Assembly (NCBI RefSeq): GCF_018323885.1
Contig: NZ_AP024585.1
Span: forward strand, 2,728,001-2,792,000
Length of the DNA: 64,000 bases
Direction: 5' to 3'
From: Citrobacter amalonaticus
Lineage (GTDB): Bacteria; Pseudomonadota; Gammaproteobacteria; Enterobacterales; Enterobacteriaceae
Shown: positions 40,264-50,000 of the stretch, in pieces
Layout: every line of letters begins with the position of its first letter
Numbering within the stretch: position 1 is the stretch's first letter
Program-made: the position numbers and the translations under genes
The notes under the pieces: generated by a model
Databases searched by the model: none
What the model was told of the DNA's origin: nothing
What the model saw: only the letters and a program-made list of their open reading frames with translations

Positions 40264-41475
40264 GTGAAGAATAGAACTCTGGGAAGTGTTTTCATCGTGG
40301 CAGGCACCACGATTGGCGCAGGGATGCTGGCGATGCCTTTGGCGGCCGCCGGGGTCGGTTTTGGCGTCACTTTAGCGTTATTGATTGGGTTGTGGGCATT
40401 GATGTGCTACACCGCGCTGTTGCTGCTTGAAGTGTATCAGCACGTCCCGGCTGACACCGGTTTAGGGACGCTGGCTAAGCGCTATCTGGGACGCTATGGT
40501 CAGTGGATAACCGGCTTCAGTATGATGTTCCTGATGTATGCGCTGACCGCTGCCTATATCAGCGGCGCGGGTGAGTTACTCGCCTCCAGTATCAGCGACT
40601 GGACCGGAAGCGAAATGTCCCCCACCGCTGGCGTATTACTGTTCACCTTTGTTGCCGGTGGCGTCGTCTGCGTGGGCACCTCGCTGGTCGATTTGTTTAA
40701 CCGCTTTCTCTTTAGCGCCAAGATTATTTTCCTGGTCGTGATGCTGGCGCTGCTGATGCCGCACATTCATAAAGTCAATCTTCTGACCCTGCCGCTTGAG
40801 CAGGGGCTGGCGCTTTCGGCTATCCCGGTCATTTTCACCTCTTTCGGCTTTCACGGCAGCGTCCCCAGCATCGTGAGTTACATGGAAGGCAACATCCGCA
40901 AACTGCGGTGGGTATTTATTATCGGCAGCGCGATTCCGTTAGTGGCCTATATTTTCTGGCAACTGGCGACGCTCGGTAGCATCAACTCCACAACGTTTAT
41001 GGGACTGCTGGCAAATCATGCCGGGTTGAATGGTTTGTTGCAGGCGTTACGGGAGGTCGTTGCCTCGCCGCACGTTGAGCTGGCGGTGCACCTTTTTGCT
41101 GACTTAGCGCTGGCAACCTCTTTCCTCGGCGTCGCACTGGGGCTGTTCGATTATCTGGCCGATCTGTTTCAGCGCCGCAATACAGCCGCTGGCCGGTTGC
41201 AAACGGGTGCAATCACCTTTCTGCCACCGCTGGCTTTCGCCCTCTTCTATCCACGTGGTTTTGTGATGGCACTGGGCTACGCCGGCGTCGCGCTGGCAGT
41301 GCTGGCGCTGATCATCCCTTCACTGCTGGCATGGCAGAGTCGTAAACAGAATCCGCAGGCGGGCTATCGCGTACTGGGCGGACGCCCCGCGCTGGCACTG
41401 GTGTTTACCTGTGGCATTGTGGTGATCGGCGTACAATTTCTGATTGCCGCCGGACTGCTGCCCGAAGTGGGATAA
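40264..41475 (+). CDS. tyrP: Tyrosine:proton symporter TyrP
   Basis: 403-residue inner-membrane transporter of the aromatic amino acid permease (ArAAP) family, with about 11 hydrophobic segments. Recognised from [23 protein letters not shown] and [15 protein letters not shown]. Imports tyrosine with protons. The start is GTG, as in Escherichia. Confidence 0.97.
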   Translation: MKNRTLGSVFIVAGTTIGAGMLAMPLAAAGVGFGVTLALLIGLWALMCYTALLLLEVYQHVPADTGLGTLAKRYLGRYGQWITGFSMMFLMYALTAAYISGAGELLASSISDWTGSEMSPTAGVLLFTFVAGGVVCVGTSLVDLFNRFLFSAKIIFLVVMLALLMPHIHKVNLLTLPLEQGLALSAIPVIFTSFGFHGSVPSIVSYMEGNIRKLRWVFIIGSAIPLVAYIFWQLATLGSINSTTFMGLLANHAGLNGLLQALREVVASPHVELAVHLFADLALATSFLGVALGLFDYLADLFQRRNTAAGRLQTGAITFLPPLAFALFYPRGFVMALGYAGVALAVLALIIPSLLAWQSRKQNPQAGYRVLGGRPALALVFTCGIVVIGVQFLIAAGLLPEVG

Positions 41476-41478
41476 AGA

Positions 41479-41503
41479 AAAGGGGCGTCAGCCCCTTTCT
41501 TTT
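41479..41503. terminator. Bidirectional terminator between tyrP and yecA
   Basis: Arms AAAGGGGC / GCCCCTTT with a GTCA loop, followed by CTTTT on the plus strand and preceded by an A-rich run. It lies between two convergent genes. Confidence 0.85.
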
Positions 41504-42168
41504 CAGTGCAGACAGCACTGCTTGTATTTTTTACCGCTTCCACACGGGCATGGATCGTTGCGGCCGACTTTCACTTCCGCTTTCACTGGCACCTGCACTG
41601 GCGTTTCCTGCGGGTGCGCCATCCAGTATGCATGGAGATCCAACGCTGCCAGGCGGATCGCCTCAACGCTTTCTTCAAACGCTTCCGGGGTGAGTTTCTC
41701 AACCACCTCGAAATTCTCTTCTGTACCGTGCAACGCAATGGCGTCAAGAGCGGGTTTCAGTGTATCCGGTAGCGCGGACCAGTCGGAAAGCGCAACGCCG
41801 CGCATGTAGCCGAAGCACCACTCTTCCACGATGGTAATCTCACGACCTTCAATTTCGCGCAGACCAAACAGCGGTTCAAACTGTTCCGGGAAATCATTCA
41901 ACCGGTCAGCGGTGTCCGCCATATGCTGGAAAGCGAGATTCATAAAACGCGTCATCTCTTTTTCAGAGGACCAGCGCGGCACATATTGCGCCCCACCCCA
42001 TACGGCAACCAGCCACTGCTCTGGCTCAATTTCACGTGGTGAACTGAGTACAGCCGTCAGCAGTCCATCCAGTTCTGCCACGTCAAGAATGGCATGTTCG
42101 GTGTTGTACTTGGTCAGCACATCATCCAGCCACTCCAGTTCACTTTCGTTCAACGGTCCCGTTTTCAT
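41503..42168 (-). CDS. yecA: YecA family protein with SEC-C motif
   Basis: 221 residues. The N-terminal UPF0149/YecA domain ([21 protein letters not shown]) is followed by a C-terminal SEC-C zinc motif ([18 protein letters not shown]) like that of SecA. In Escherichia YecA binds ribosomes through the metal-binding domain. An extra in-frame ATG lies one codon upstream (42171). It is the last core gene before the accessory block. Confidence 0.95.
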   Translation of the reverse strand: MKTGPLNESELEWLDDVLTKYNTEHAILDVAELDGLLTAVLSSPREIEPEQWLVAVWGGAQYVPRWSSEKEMTRFMNLAFQHMADTADRLNDFPEQFEPLFGLREIEGREITIVEEWCFGYMRGVALSDWSALPDTLKPALDAIALHGTEENFEVVEKLTPEAFEESVEAIRLAALDLHAYWMAHPQETPVQVPVKAEVKVGRNDPCPCGSGKKYKQCCLH

Positions 42169-42278
42169 CATACTTGTCCTCGGTAAACACTCTCGCCAGC
42201 GGCTATCTTACATGGCGAACGAGGAAACGGATACTGATTGCCGCGTGGGACACCTCACATGGGCATCCATTCTCCTCA

Positions 42279-42743
42279 TCATTTCTTTCTGCAAAACAGA
42301 TACGGCACATTGGCGTTTGAAAAGACATACGCAGATTGATACTCATCCACGGTCAGGGTCAATTCACCACCTTTCTTCAAAAAGAATGGAGATAATATCT
42401 TTTCGAGTTTTTCATCCGTCACGGTATCGGAAAAGGTTTTGACAATGCGTACTGTATGTAAAATCCGCGTTCTGAACTGCTGGGTATAGTTAAAATAGAC
42501 CAGCCGATTGACATTAATCTTTGTCTCGCCATCCACTTTACCCGTAATGACGGCCAGCCCTTCTCGCTTGTGCATCTGATAGGAAACCACGCCAACGAAA
42601 CGGGCATCACCAACATTCCAGTCAGCATCACCAATACAATCCAGGTATGACGGTTTGAATAGCAGATATAACAGGTAAACACCGGAAATCACCGATGTGC
42701 TGAACAACCAAATCAGGAGTAATACAACCGTATTTTTACTCAT
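42279..42743 (-). CDS. Small membrane-anchored periplasmic protein, partner of a ToxR-like regulator (YqeJ-like)
   Basis: 154 residues. One hydrophobic segment near the N-terminus (VVLLLIWLFSTSVISGVYLLYLLF) is followed by a periplasmic domain of about 120 residues with two cysteines (DCIGD near the membrane, FCRKK at the end). The start overlaps the winged-helix gene's stop by 4 bases (ATGA), so the two are translated together. The build is that of ToxS/TcpH-type partners and of Escherichia YqeJ beside YqeI. This is inferred from architecture and arrangement, not sequence identity. Confidence 0.7.
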   Translation of the reverse strand: MSKNTVVLLLIWLFSTSVISGVYLLYLLFKPSYLDCIGDADWNVGDARFVGVVSYQMHKREGLAVITGKVDGETKINVNRLVYFNYTQQFRTRILHTVRIVKTFSDTVTDEKLEKILSPFFLKKGGELTLTVDEYQSAYVFSNANVPYLFCRKK

Positions 42744-43513
42744 TGGAGTAAATTCCAGAAAAAATGAGATGAACAAAATGCCTCAGTGTCAGATCGAACA
42801 TCTTTGTTGCACACAAAAGCCACAGCACGTCCGGTTTTGGCGTAGTCAGAGAGAAAGATATAATTGTTGTCCTGGCAAAAGTTCGGATATTTTTTTATCA
42901 GCGCAGCGTAATTATCAGTGACCGACTGCGTCACTTCATAATAGACATGGCAGCGATTATCATTTTTCTTATCCATGTGCAGGGCCACAAAATTCTGAAA
43001 TGGCATTTTCAATCGATTCTGATACATAAACATGCAGTTTATTATCGTCACAATAAAGAAAAAGGATATTCCAATGCGTAGCCCGCGGGATTTGTTCGGT
43101 AGAATGCTTGCGGTGCATTCTTTTTCACTGGTTAGCGTTTTGATTGCTGAATTTTCAGAAATAGCAAGATTCTGAAGAGGAAACGGTTCAATCACAATAT
43201 CTGATGATAATGTTAGTCCTTGACGGGAAATAGTTTTTACCATATGTCTTGGTAATCCTATCTCTTCCAGTGTCTTACGTAATGTTAAAATAGTCTGATA
43301 AAACGTATTGGGCAGGGTCACAACATCACGCGCTTTCCAGCCTTCGTTTACCAGTTCTTTTTGCGCGATGACCCTACCCTGATTCAAAATAAGATAAAGG
43401 AAACATGCCGTGGCGGGTTGCTGTAAATAAACAACCTCTCCAGTTGATTGATTTTTCAGGCTTCTGGTCTGCGGATTGAACTCTACTGTTCCATTAATTA
43501 AGTACAATATCAT
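42740..43513 (-). CDS. Membrane-tethered winged-helix transcriptional regulator (ToxR/CadC/YqeI-like)
   Basis: 257 residues. The N-terminal OmpR/PhoB-type winged-helix domain spans about residues 1-105 (FNPQTRSLKNQST; LPNTFYQTILTLRKTLEEIG with the recognition helix; HMVKTISRQGL). One membrane helix (about 147-164) leads to a periplasmic domain of about 90 residues with four cysteines (188, 213, 235, 247), enough for two disulfides. The ATG at 43513 has AAAGGAC at a good distance. It forms an operon with a small membrane partner. The signal and target genes are unknown. Confidence 0.8.
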   Translation of the reverse strand: MILYLINGTVEFNPQTRSLKNQSTGEVVYLQQPATACFLYLILNQGRVIAQKELVNEGWKARDVVTLPNTFYQTILTLRKTLEEIGLPRHMVKTISRQGLTLSSDIVIEPFPLQNLAISENSAIKTLTSEKECTASILPNKSRGLRIGISFFFIVTIINCMFMYQNRLKMPFQNFVALHMDKKNDNRCHVYYEVTQSVTDNYAALIKKYPNFCQDNNYIFLSDYAKTGRAVAFVCNKDVRSDTEAFCSSHFFWNLLQ

Positions 43514-43619
43514 CGCCATGTCCTTTGGATAATACCCGTTATCCCCCTAAAATGGTTCTTCATCACCATGTCGTCCCCTGGACATGTTGCCCAATGGAAT
43601 AATCGATAATTCTTAAAGC

Positions 43620-44132
43620 CTATGGCAAAAATGTGATACTGCGTTCACAGGAATATTTGGCTCTGAAGACGCACCAGTTGCGCATAACCTGAAGAAACAA
43701 TGCAATATTCTTCATATTCATTTTCCGCAACGCTCTTAACTGACTATTGCTGATAGCTCCCTCGCTGAGCAGCATGTTTCGTGCAATGGCGCGCTTTCCG
43801 AGTCCCGCCAGATAATATTCAATGATTATCCGTTCCCTGTTCGACAATGATCGGGTATGCAGAGGGATCCGCTTATTCTGCTTTAGCTGATCCAGTACGT
43901 AAAAGTACTCCGTTAAAGGCGCATTTCGGGTCAATGAATAGCATCGTAGTTGTGTAAAATGCGTTAACGTATCCATTGTATCCGCACGCAGACATTCAAT
44001 ACTGTTTGTAATATAAACAGTACCACCTCCTGGATCAAAAACAACAATCTCAGGTGATTTATCAAGACCAGTAAAGAACAGTATTTGCTGCAGACCAGCA
44101 ATAAAGTACTGATCATGTGAAAATATATGCAT
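43620..44132 (-). CDS. LuxR-type HTH transcriptional regulator
   Basis: 170 residues. The C-terminal third is a LuxR/FixJ helix-turn-helix (LSNRERIIIEYYLAGLGKRA and SEGAISNSQLRALRKM). The N-terminal part has no receiver Asp pattern and is not a recognised ligand domain, similar in build to short fimbria and biofilm regulators of enterobacteria. It lies 106 bases upstream of the winged-helix gene on the same strand and may be co-transcribed. Confidence 0.75.
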   Translation of the reverse strand: MHIFSHDQYFIAGLQQILFFTGLDKSPEIVVFDPGGGTVYITNSIECLRADTMDTLTHFTQLRCYSLTRNAPLTEYFYVLDQLKQNKRIPLHTRSLSNRERIIIEYYLAGLGKRAIARNMLLSEGAISNSQLRALRKMNMKNIALFLQVMRNWCVFRAKYSCERSITFLP

Positions 44133-44497
44133 TATTCGTTAACTCCACTTGTAACAGCGATATTTCCAGGATTTGAAATTGCATGCTAAATTCATCTATT
44201 ACAACATTATATTTTTACCGTTTCCACAGAGTCGATTCCTTTCGCCTGGCGATACACTCCTGAAAATTAATTGAAAAATTCAAACAAAACCACAATAAAG
44301 ACAACTACCGTCTTTATGATATTGATTATTGCTGTAAATATCTTAAACTGTCATTTTAAATAGCCTTAAACGACCTTAAATGAAGAACATCAGACATCTC
44401 AAGTAAAAATCATGTTTGTAACCGTATGATTTACAATAAGATAAAACAAAAACATTAAACTGTCAGCACACAATAAAATCATATTAAAGGAATATTG
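44133..44497. other. AT-rich intergenic region
   Basis: 365 bases of very AT-rich DNA between the divergent LuxR-type gene and a small open reading frame. No terminator or recognised operator was seen. The composition suggests H-NS binding. Confidence 0.5.
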
Positions 44498-44734
44498 ATG
44501 AGTGATGCAGTCCTGAGATCACCCGTCTCATGCAATGACGCCGGGATAAGCAGCCTGAGTTTCTCACTGACCATAAGAAGTTTAAATACGTTACTCATTC
44601 TTTACACCGAATGTTACTTACTAAAAATAATGTTATTTTCTTACCTGGATCGAGAAGCCTCCCCTCTGGAGAAACGCATTAACCACGTCGGAGTATTTAT
44701 AAAAAATGATAAAAAAATCTTTAAGGACATTTGA
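44498..44734 (+). CDS. Hypothetical 78-residue protein
   Basis: Starts MSDAVLRSPVSCNDAGISSL with a strong ribosome site (AAAGGA, 8 bases from the ATG). The middle is hydrophobic (LNTLLILYTECYLLKIMLFSYL) and the C-terminus is basic. Not recognised. It is followed within 100 bases by the RidA gene on the same strand. The ribosome site supports translation; the lack of known relatives keeps confidence low. Confidence 0.42.
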   Translation: MSDAVLRSPVSCNDAGISSLSFSLTIRSLNTLLILYTECYLLKIMLFSYLDREASPLEKRINHVGVFIKNDKKIFKDI

Positions 44735-44830
44735 CCTTTTTTATTTCTCACCTTTGAAAGATCCCTTTATCATGAGAATGTCTGAGGCTAGTATGGTGAC
44801 AGAAACGACCCCATGTAAAACCAAAGGATA

Positions 44831-45205
44831 ATGACTTACATTATGACGACGATTACAAGGCATGAAATAAATGAAGACTGGGCGCTTGCCGGAATGGTTG
44901 AGGCTGGCGGTTTTATCTTTGTGAGTTACTGTGTTGGTAATATCGGACAACCCATTGAGGCACAAATCAATGGCGCGTTTGATAATCTGAGTGAAAGGCT
45001 AAGCACTATCGGCCTGACGCTGCAGTCAGTCGTGAAAATTGATGCGCTGTTCCGCGACGTGTGGGATATTCCGGTGATGGAGAACGTCATGAAGCAGCGC
45101 TTTGATGGCCAATTTCCGGCCAGAAAATCCATTCAGACTGAATTTGCTCATCGCGGAGGCACATCAGGAATGTTGTTTCAACTTGACGCCATTGCTTGCC
45201 GATAA
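44831..45205 (+). CDS. RidA (YjgF/YER057c/UK114) family protein
   Basis: 124-residue small cytoplasmic protein. Family features are VSYCVGNIGQPIEAQINGAF, VVKIDALFRDVWDIPVMENV and a C-terminal segment with an Arg (EFAHRGGTSGMLFQLDAIA) at about the place of the catalytic Arg of RidA. RidA proteins hydrolyse reactive enamine/imine intermediates from PLP enzymes; this divergent member may act on another compound. A second in-frame ATG at 44843 is an alternative. Convergent with the LysE gene. Confidence 0.78.
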   Translation: MTYIMTTITRHEINEDWALAGMVEAGGFIFVSYCVGNIGQPIEAQINGAFDNLSERLSTIGLTLQSVVKIDALFRDVWDIPVMENVMKQRFDGQFPARKSIQTEFAHRGGTSGMLFQLDAIACR

Positions 45206-45317
45206 TATCCCATCCTATTACAGAGCGTTCTTGCGGCGTAATGAATAAACTCACCGCAAGAGCAATTCTCAGGAATAACCTTCCCACAGACATAGTATGC
45301 CATAGACCTGACTCGCG

Positions 45318-45938
45318 CTACCCACGCTGGGTTAACAATAAATTCACCGCCAGACTCACAAAACCACATGAAAACAGGATCCGTAGTCCCGACAAAATCA
45401 TCGGGTGGTTTAATACCTTCGTGCGCATAAAGGATGAAAAAACACCATACAACATGAACACGAGCAGCGTCATTAACATGAAGATCAGACTCAGTATTAA
45501 CATATCGGTTGCCGGTGCGGTTGATGTGGTTTGAATGAATTGAGGAAGGAAGGCCAAAAAGAACAGTGACAACTTGGGATTTAACAGATTGATAAATATT
45601 GCGTGCAGGATCACTTTTACCCTTGACTGAGAAATGTCGCAATCATCCGGTTGTAATGTTGATTTCTCTTTTATGATATTCCACGCCATATATAACAGCC
45701 ACACGACCCCGGCATATTTGATGACGGTAAACGCCATTTCACTGGAGTAGAAAATGGCGGCTAATCCCGTGATGGCGGCCAACATATGCGGAATAATCCC
45801 CAATGTACATCCCACGGCAGCCAGCAAACTCATCGCTGTCCCCCGCGACAGCCCCATCGCGATGGTGTAGATAGCACCGGTTCCCGGCGAAATAATCACA
45901 ATCAAAGAGGTTAATAAGAATTCGATACTGATTAGCAT
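45318..45938 (-). CDS. LysE/RhtB-family amino acid exporter
   Basis: 206-residue inner-membrane protein with about six hydrophobic segments. The N-terminal signature ISPGTGAIYTIAMGLSRG (the family PGP motif region) and NLLNPKLSLFFLAFLPQF are typical. Members export amino acids or homoserine lactones; substrate unknown. The ATG at 45938 (MLISIEFLLTSL) is preferred over a GTG 7 codons upstream. The AraC-type gene upstream on the same strand is the likely regulator. Confidence 0.88.
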   Translation of the reverse strand: MLISIEFLLTSLIVIISPGTGAIYTIAMGLSRGTAMSLLAAVGCTLGIIPHMLAAITGLAAIFYSSEMAFTVIKYAGVVWLLYMAWNIIKEKSTLQPDDCDISQSRVKVILHAIFINLLNPKLSLFFLAFLPQFIQTTSTAPATDMLILSLIFMLMTLLVFMLYGVFSSFMRTKVLNHPMILSGLRILFSCGFVSLAVNLLLTQRG

Positions 45939-46021
45939 GGCGTTATCTCTGGTAAACACAAAACAGGAGAGTCAGTGTTTATCAGGATACCCCTGCAGAT
46001 CTTGTAGAAAATTGCAGATGG

Positions 46022-46828
46022 TTAATCCACCATCGCGGAACGATATTGCCCCGGCGTGATGCCTGTCTGTTTCTGAAATGCATGAGTCAGATGGCTTTGA
46101 TCGGAAAAACCAGCCATTAATGCAACATCAACCGTTCTCTTGCCCTGTGCCAAGAGTTTTTTTGCCAGCCGAACTCTGGACTGTAAAAGATAAGCATGCG
46201 GCGTCATCCCCACCTCCCTGGAAAAACGGCGAATGAGCTGGAATCGGGAGATGTCACACAGACTGGCTAATCTTGTCAATGTCATGTTCTCCTCCGGGGC
46301 ATCATCAATGAACTCTTTTACCCGTCGTACTGTCGGAGAAGGCAGAATACGCGGTGCGGCAGAAAGGGTGTGGTGCCGTCCAGCCTGCATAAGGCAACGC
46401 ATGATCATCTCTTCAATCGCCATAGCATCAGGATCATCGGCAGCGAGCTGATGAAGAAACTGCCTAATCATCAGACCAAGAGTAGGATCGTTAGCCACAG
46501 GCTTCAGGGTTAAATCACCTGTGGGTATGTCGGTATTCCATTCTTTTATAAAGACGTCAGGATTGATATACAACATATGCCAGCCCCGCGGACCCGTAGC
46601 GGGGATCCCGTCGTGAATTTCGCCGGGATTGACCATGATGATATCCCCTGGTACCGCATTTACATTGCCGATATTACTCCATGAGCGATGGCTTCCCTGG
46701 ATGAAAACCCCAATGCCGAATTGATCATGAGAGTGACGAGGGAACGCGCGCGCTGAATATAACGACAGTATTTCAACATCAGGTATCACACGACGGTACT
46801 GCTTCACCTGATGAACGTCTTTTTTCAT
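46022..46828 (-). CDS. AraC-family transcriptional regulator
   Basis: 268 residues. The N-terminal cupin sensor domain shows FPRHSHDQFGIGVFIQGSHR and VPGDIIMVNPGEIHDG. The C-terminal double helix-turn-helix shows LARLASLCDISRF-like (written LTRLASLCDISRFQLIRRF) and VDVALMAGFSDQSHLTHAFQ followed by GITPGQYR. It lies 83 bases upstream of the LysE exporter gene on the same strand; such pairs are usually regulator and target. The start is uncertain: ATG at 46828 (MKKDVHQ) is given; ATG 12 codons upstream (46864) has a better ribosome site. Confidence 0.88.
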   Translation of the reverse strand: MKKDVHQVKQYRRVIPDVEILSLYSARAFPRHSHDQFGIGVFIQGSHRSWSNIGNVNAVPGDIIMVNPGEIHDGIPATGPRGWHMLYINPDVFIKEWNTDIPTGDLTLKPVANDPTLGLMIRQFLHQLAADDPDAMAIEEMIMRCLMQAGRHHTLSAAPRILPSPTVRRVKEFIDDAPEENMTLTRLASLCDISRFQLIRRFSREVGMTPHAYLLQSRVRLAKKLLAQGKRTVDVALMAGFSDQSHLTHAFQKQTGITPGQYRSAMVD

Positions 46829-47009
46829 GGTCGTTTTCTCATGGTCATGGAGGGAGATAAACATCGATTCTCTCAAGATACCCTCTGAAACGAAGACAGA
46901 CGACCCATCTTTTGTAATTAGCTGGAACAGACTCGACTCAGGCCCGAATAAAAAAGGAGCAGATTTTACCCTGCCCCTCACCCTTCTCATGGAATATCCA
47001 GTCCCATGC

Positions 47010-50000
47010 TTACCAGTTGTATTTCACACCCACCATGCCCTGGGCATTGCTGTAGTGGTCGCTCCCCACTTGCCCGGAGATATTTCCCCAGACCGTCAAG
47101 CGAGAGGAGAGTTGTCCTTCCACACCAATTTTCAGTTCTGCCAAATCTTTTACTCCCTGGACGTCATTTGGCATCTCACCCATGGTCACTCGCGGGCTGT
47201 GTGAGTTGTGGATCCAGTTCGCTTCAACAAATGGCTGGATGCCTGCCATCTTGTCCTCTTCGACGGTGGGTTTACGATTGACGTATGCTCTGACACCCAG
47301 ACTGGTCATCAGATTACCAGTGCTATCCGCCTTCACCGGCGTGCCATTACGTTCCCGATGATCGTCCGCCTGCACATCCATCCAGACGATCTGAGCTTTG
47401 GGCTGGATCCAGTACGTCAATTGCTGACTTTCTGCAACCTTCAGGCTGTAACCCGCCTCAACCGCAGCCGTGATGCCTTTGGATTTATACGTTTCACTTG
47501 CCTGATACTGACCATTGACGGTGTTATCAAACCAGTTATAGAGCATCCAGGTGTCCACATAGCTTCCGGATTGATCAGGTTCGTTGGCATACCAGGTACC
47601 ATACAGACCCACACTGTAACCGTCGACCGAACCACGGGAATGATGGTTATTTAACGCTGATGTGGTGCGGCTACGGCTGTTGGCATAACCCGCCATTAGC
47701 CCAAGATGCCAGCGGTCCAGACCATCTGAACTCCACTGCGCCAGATCGCCGCCAAGTTGCAGCACATAACTATTGCTCTGGGTTTTTAACTGTTCGCTAT
47801 CGTCGTTAAAGCGCGTATGACTTCCCACGTTGCGTATCCACATGCTGGTAGTTTTACTCTCACCAGTTAGCGCATCGGTATACTGCGTTTCGCCAAGACG
47901 ATCGTGAAGCCGCGAAATGAACAGGGTATTGGCAGCCAGGTTATTAGCCAGATAACTGCCAAATTCCGGGCGAATCTGTGAAGGACCACCAGGGTGAACC
48001 GGTGCCTGCGGGATTTCTGGCGAAGCTGGCACGCCCGGGTCAACGGGGTCACTCAGCCCCCCAGTGCTGCTTAAATACCAGTTGCTGCCGCGCCGGATCA
48101 CATTGTAATCATACGCACCGGCAACAATGCGACTCTCTTTCTCGAAAGTCCCACTGGAGTTTCCTGCAACATTGACAATTTCAATCCCTTCGACCGTCTG
48201 CGCGCCCATGCCACCAATATTATTGATTGCCACCAACGTGTGGCCGGAGGTATTTCCCTCTACGATGAGTTTGTCCGTTGCGGAGTTATCCCCTCCGAGT
48301 ACAGTGTTCATCATCAGGGTGCCACCGCCGGTATAATCGCCTTCCACAGTCAAAGACTTAAACGCGCCAGTATTGCCCGGCGCCAGCATATTCACTCGCC
48401 CGCCCGACAGCGACAGGTTAGTGACATGCGAATTGCCAGTCATGTTCCATACCGCGCCGTTAGTGATATTCATGTCTACGACACCCTGGCTGGTCGACGT
48501 TGTTGTTGCGGTATAACTGGCCGCGGTTAACCAGGAGTTGGCATTATTGAGGGTCATATTCAGCGTACCGCCGTTTGTCGCCCCAATATCGCCGTCAATC
48601 TGAACGGTTCCGGTTTCTGATGTGTTCACATCAATCAGGCTTCCATCGCCTGATGAGAACAGCGACCAGGTTATCGCAGGATTATCATTGATAAATAACC
48701 CTTTCTGAATGTCCGCTTTGCCTCCGGCAAGAACTTCAATCCCGGAAATATACTCCGCCTGAGAACCTGAAGTGGAAACCGTCAGGTCATCCTGAAATTC
48801 AGCATAAGTCGTTTCTTCGGGACTGCCATAAAGATAGACACCCCGAGTTGTATCCACGCCGTTTAATACGGAAATAGACGTTCTCCCTTTGAAGAGGGCC
48901 TGACTTTCCCACAGGTAGAGTCCCGTGTTGTAATATCCCCCGTTGCTCTGGAGTTTGAAATCCGCATTGGCGATTAATGATGAGGTATCCATCAGCGCGA
49001 CGCCTCTAAGCCAGTGCCCATCTAACCATCCAAGATATTCGTGTTCATATTCACCACGCGTACCGAGTGGCGTCAGGTTTTCACCAATCAGGGTCGTGTC
49101 GCTGTTAAAGACAAAATCTGTCGAGTTAGCAGAAAGAATGTCCCCCCCAACATTGTCACCAAAAAGATTGTCTATATCTCCATGGACAATGGCTTCAATG
49201 AGCGTAGTGCCGGTGAAGGTGAAACGCGAGCGGGTGAGGTAATCGCTACTCACTCTGGATAAAATACCCTGGCTGCTTTTCAGATGGATGAAATTTGCTT
49301 CCAGATTCGCGCTGTTGACGACATTATTGGCCATCGGGTAATTAGCCGATCCTGCATCTCTCCCGACCATGATTGCAGATTCATTTGTATCAATCAGAAT
49401 GTTATCCGCCCTGACGTTCACTGAACTGCCCCCGGCTATTAATATCCCGATGCGTCTGTCAATCGAGTAACTCCCCGGATCGCCATCAACATTGATGTAA
49501 AACAGCCCTCCGTCAAAATTCAACTCTCCCCCATAAAGACCAATACCATGGCGGTGCGTAGAAACCTCATCGGCCAGAGGCACGAGCACAGAGAGATTGA
49601 TTTTATTTTCACCATCGCTCTCAAAATTTAGTACCCCTCCAGGCCCGGCGAAGAGGCCATAGATATCGGAATAGCTGTCTTTAACAACATTGCTGACAAC
49701 AACATTGCCTCCGGTAAAGGTCATCGTTCCGCTAAGTGTTCCTCTTTTCCAGGCATAAACCGCAGAACTGTTATCAACGGGATTATTATTAAACCCTATA
49801 ATGCTCAATGTCTTGCCCTGAGCAATGTCAATATTCATCCTGCCATTAGTCGTATTAAGTATTGAACGCTGGTAATAAAACATTCCGGTATATCCGCTAG
49901 CATCCAGCAACACATCACCCGCCGTTACGGTATGATCACCCGAAGCAATCTGGTTTATGCCGGTGGTGTAATTCCGGCTGACTAATTCTTCCGTGTAGAC

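Noticed and set aside
45178..45642. Minus-strand frame overlapping the LysE gene (154 codons)
   Set aside because: It overlaps the lysE 3' end in another frame on the same strand; lysE has clear family motifs, this has none.
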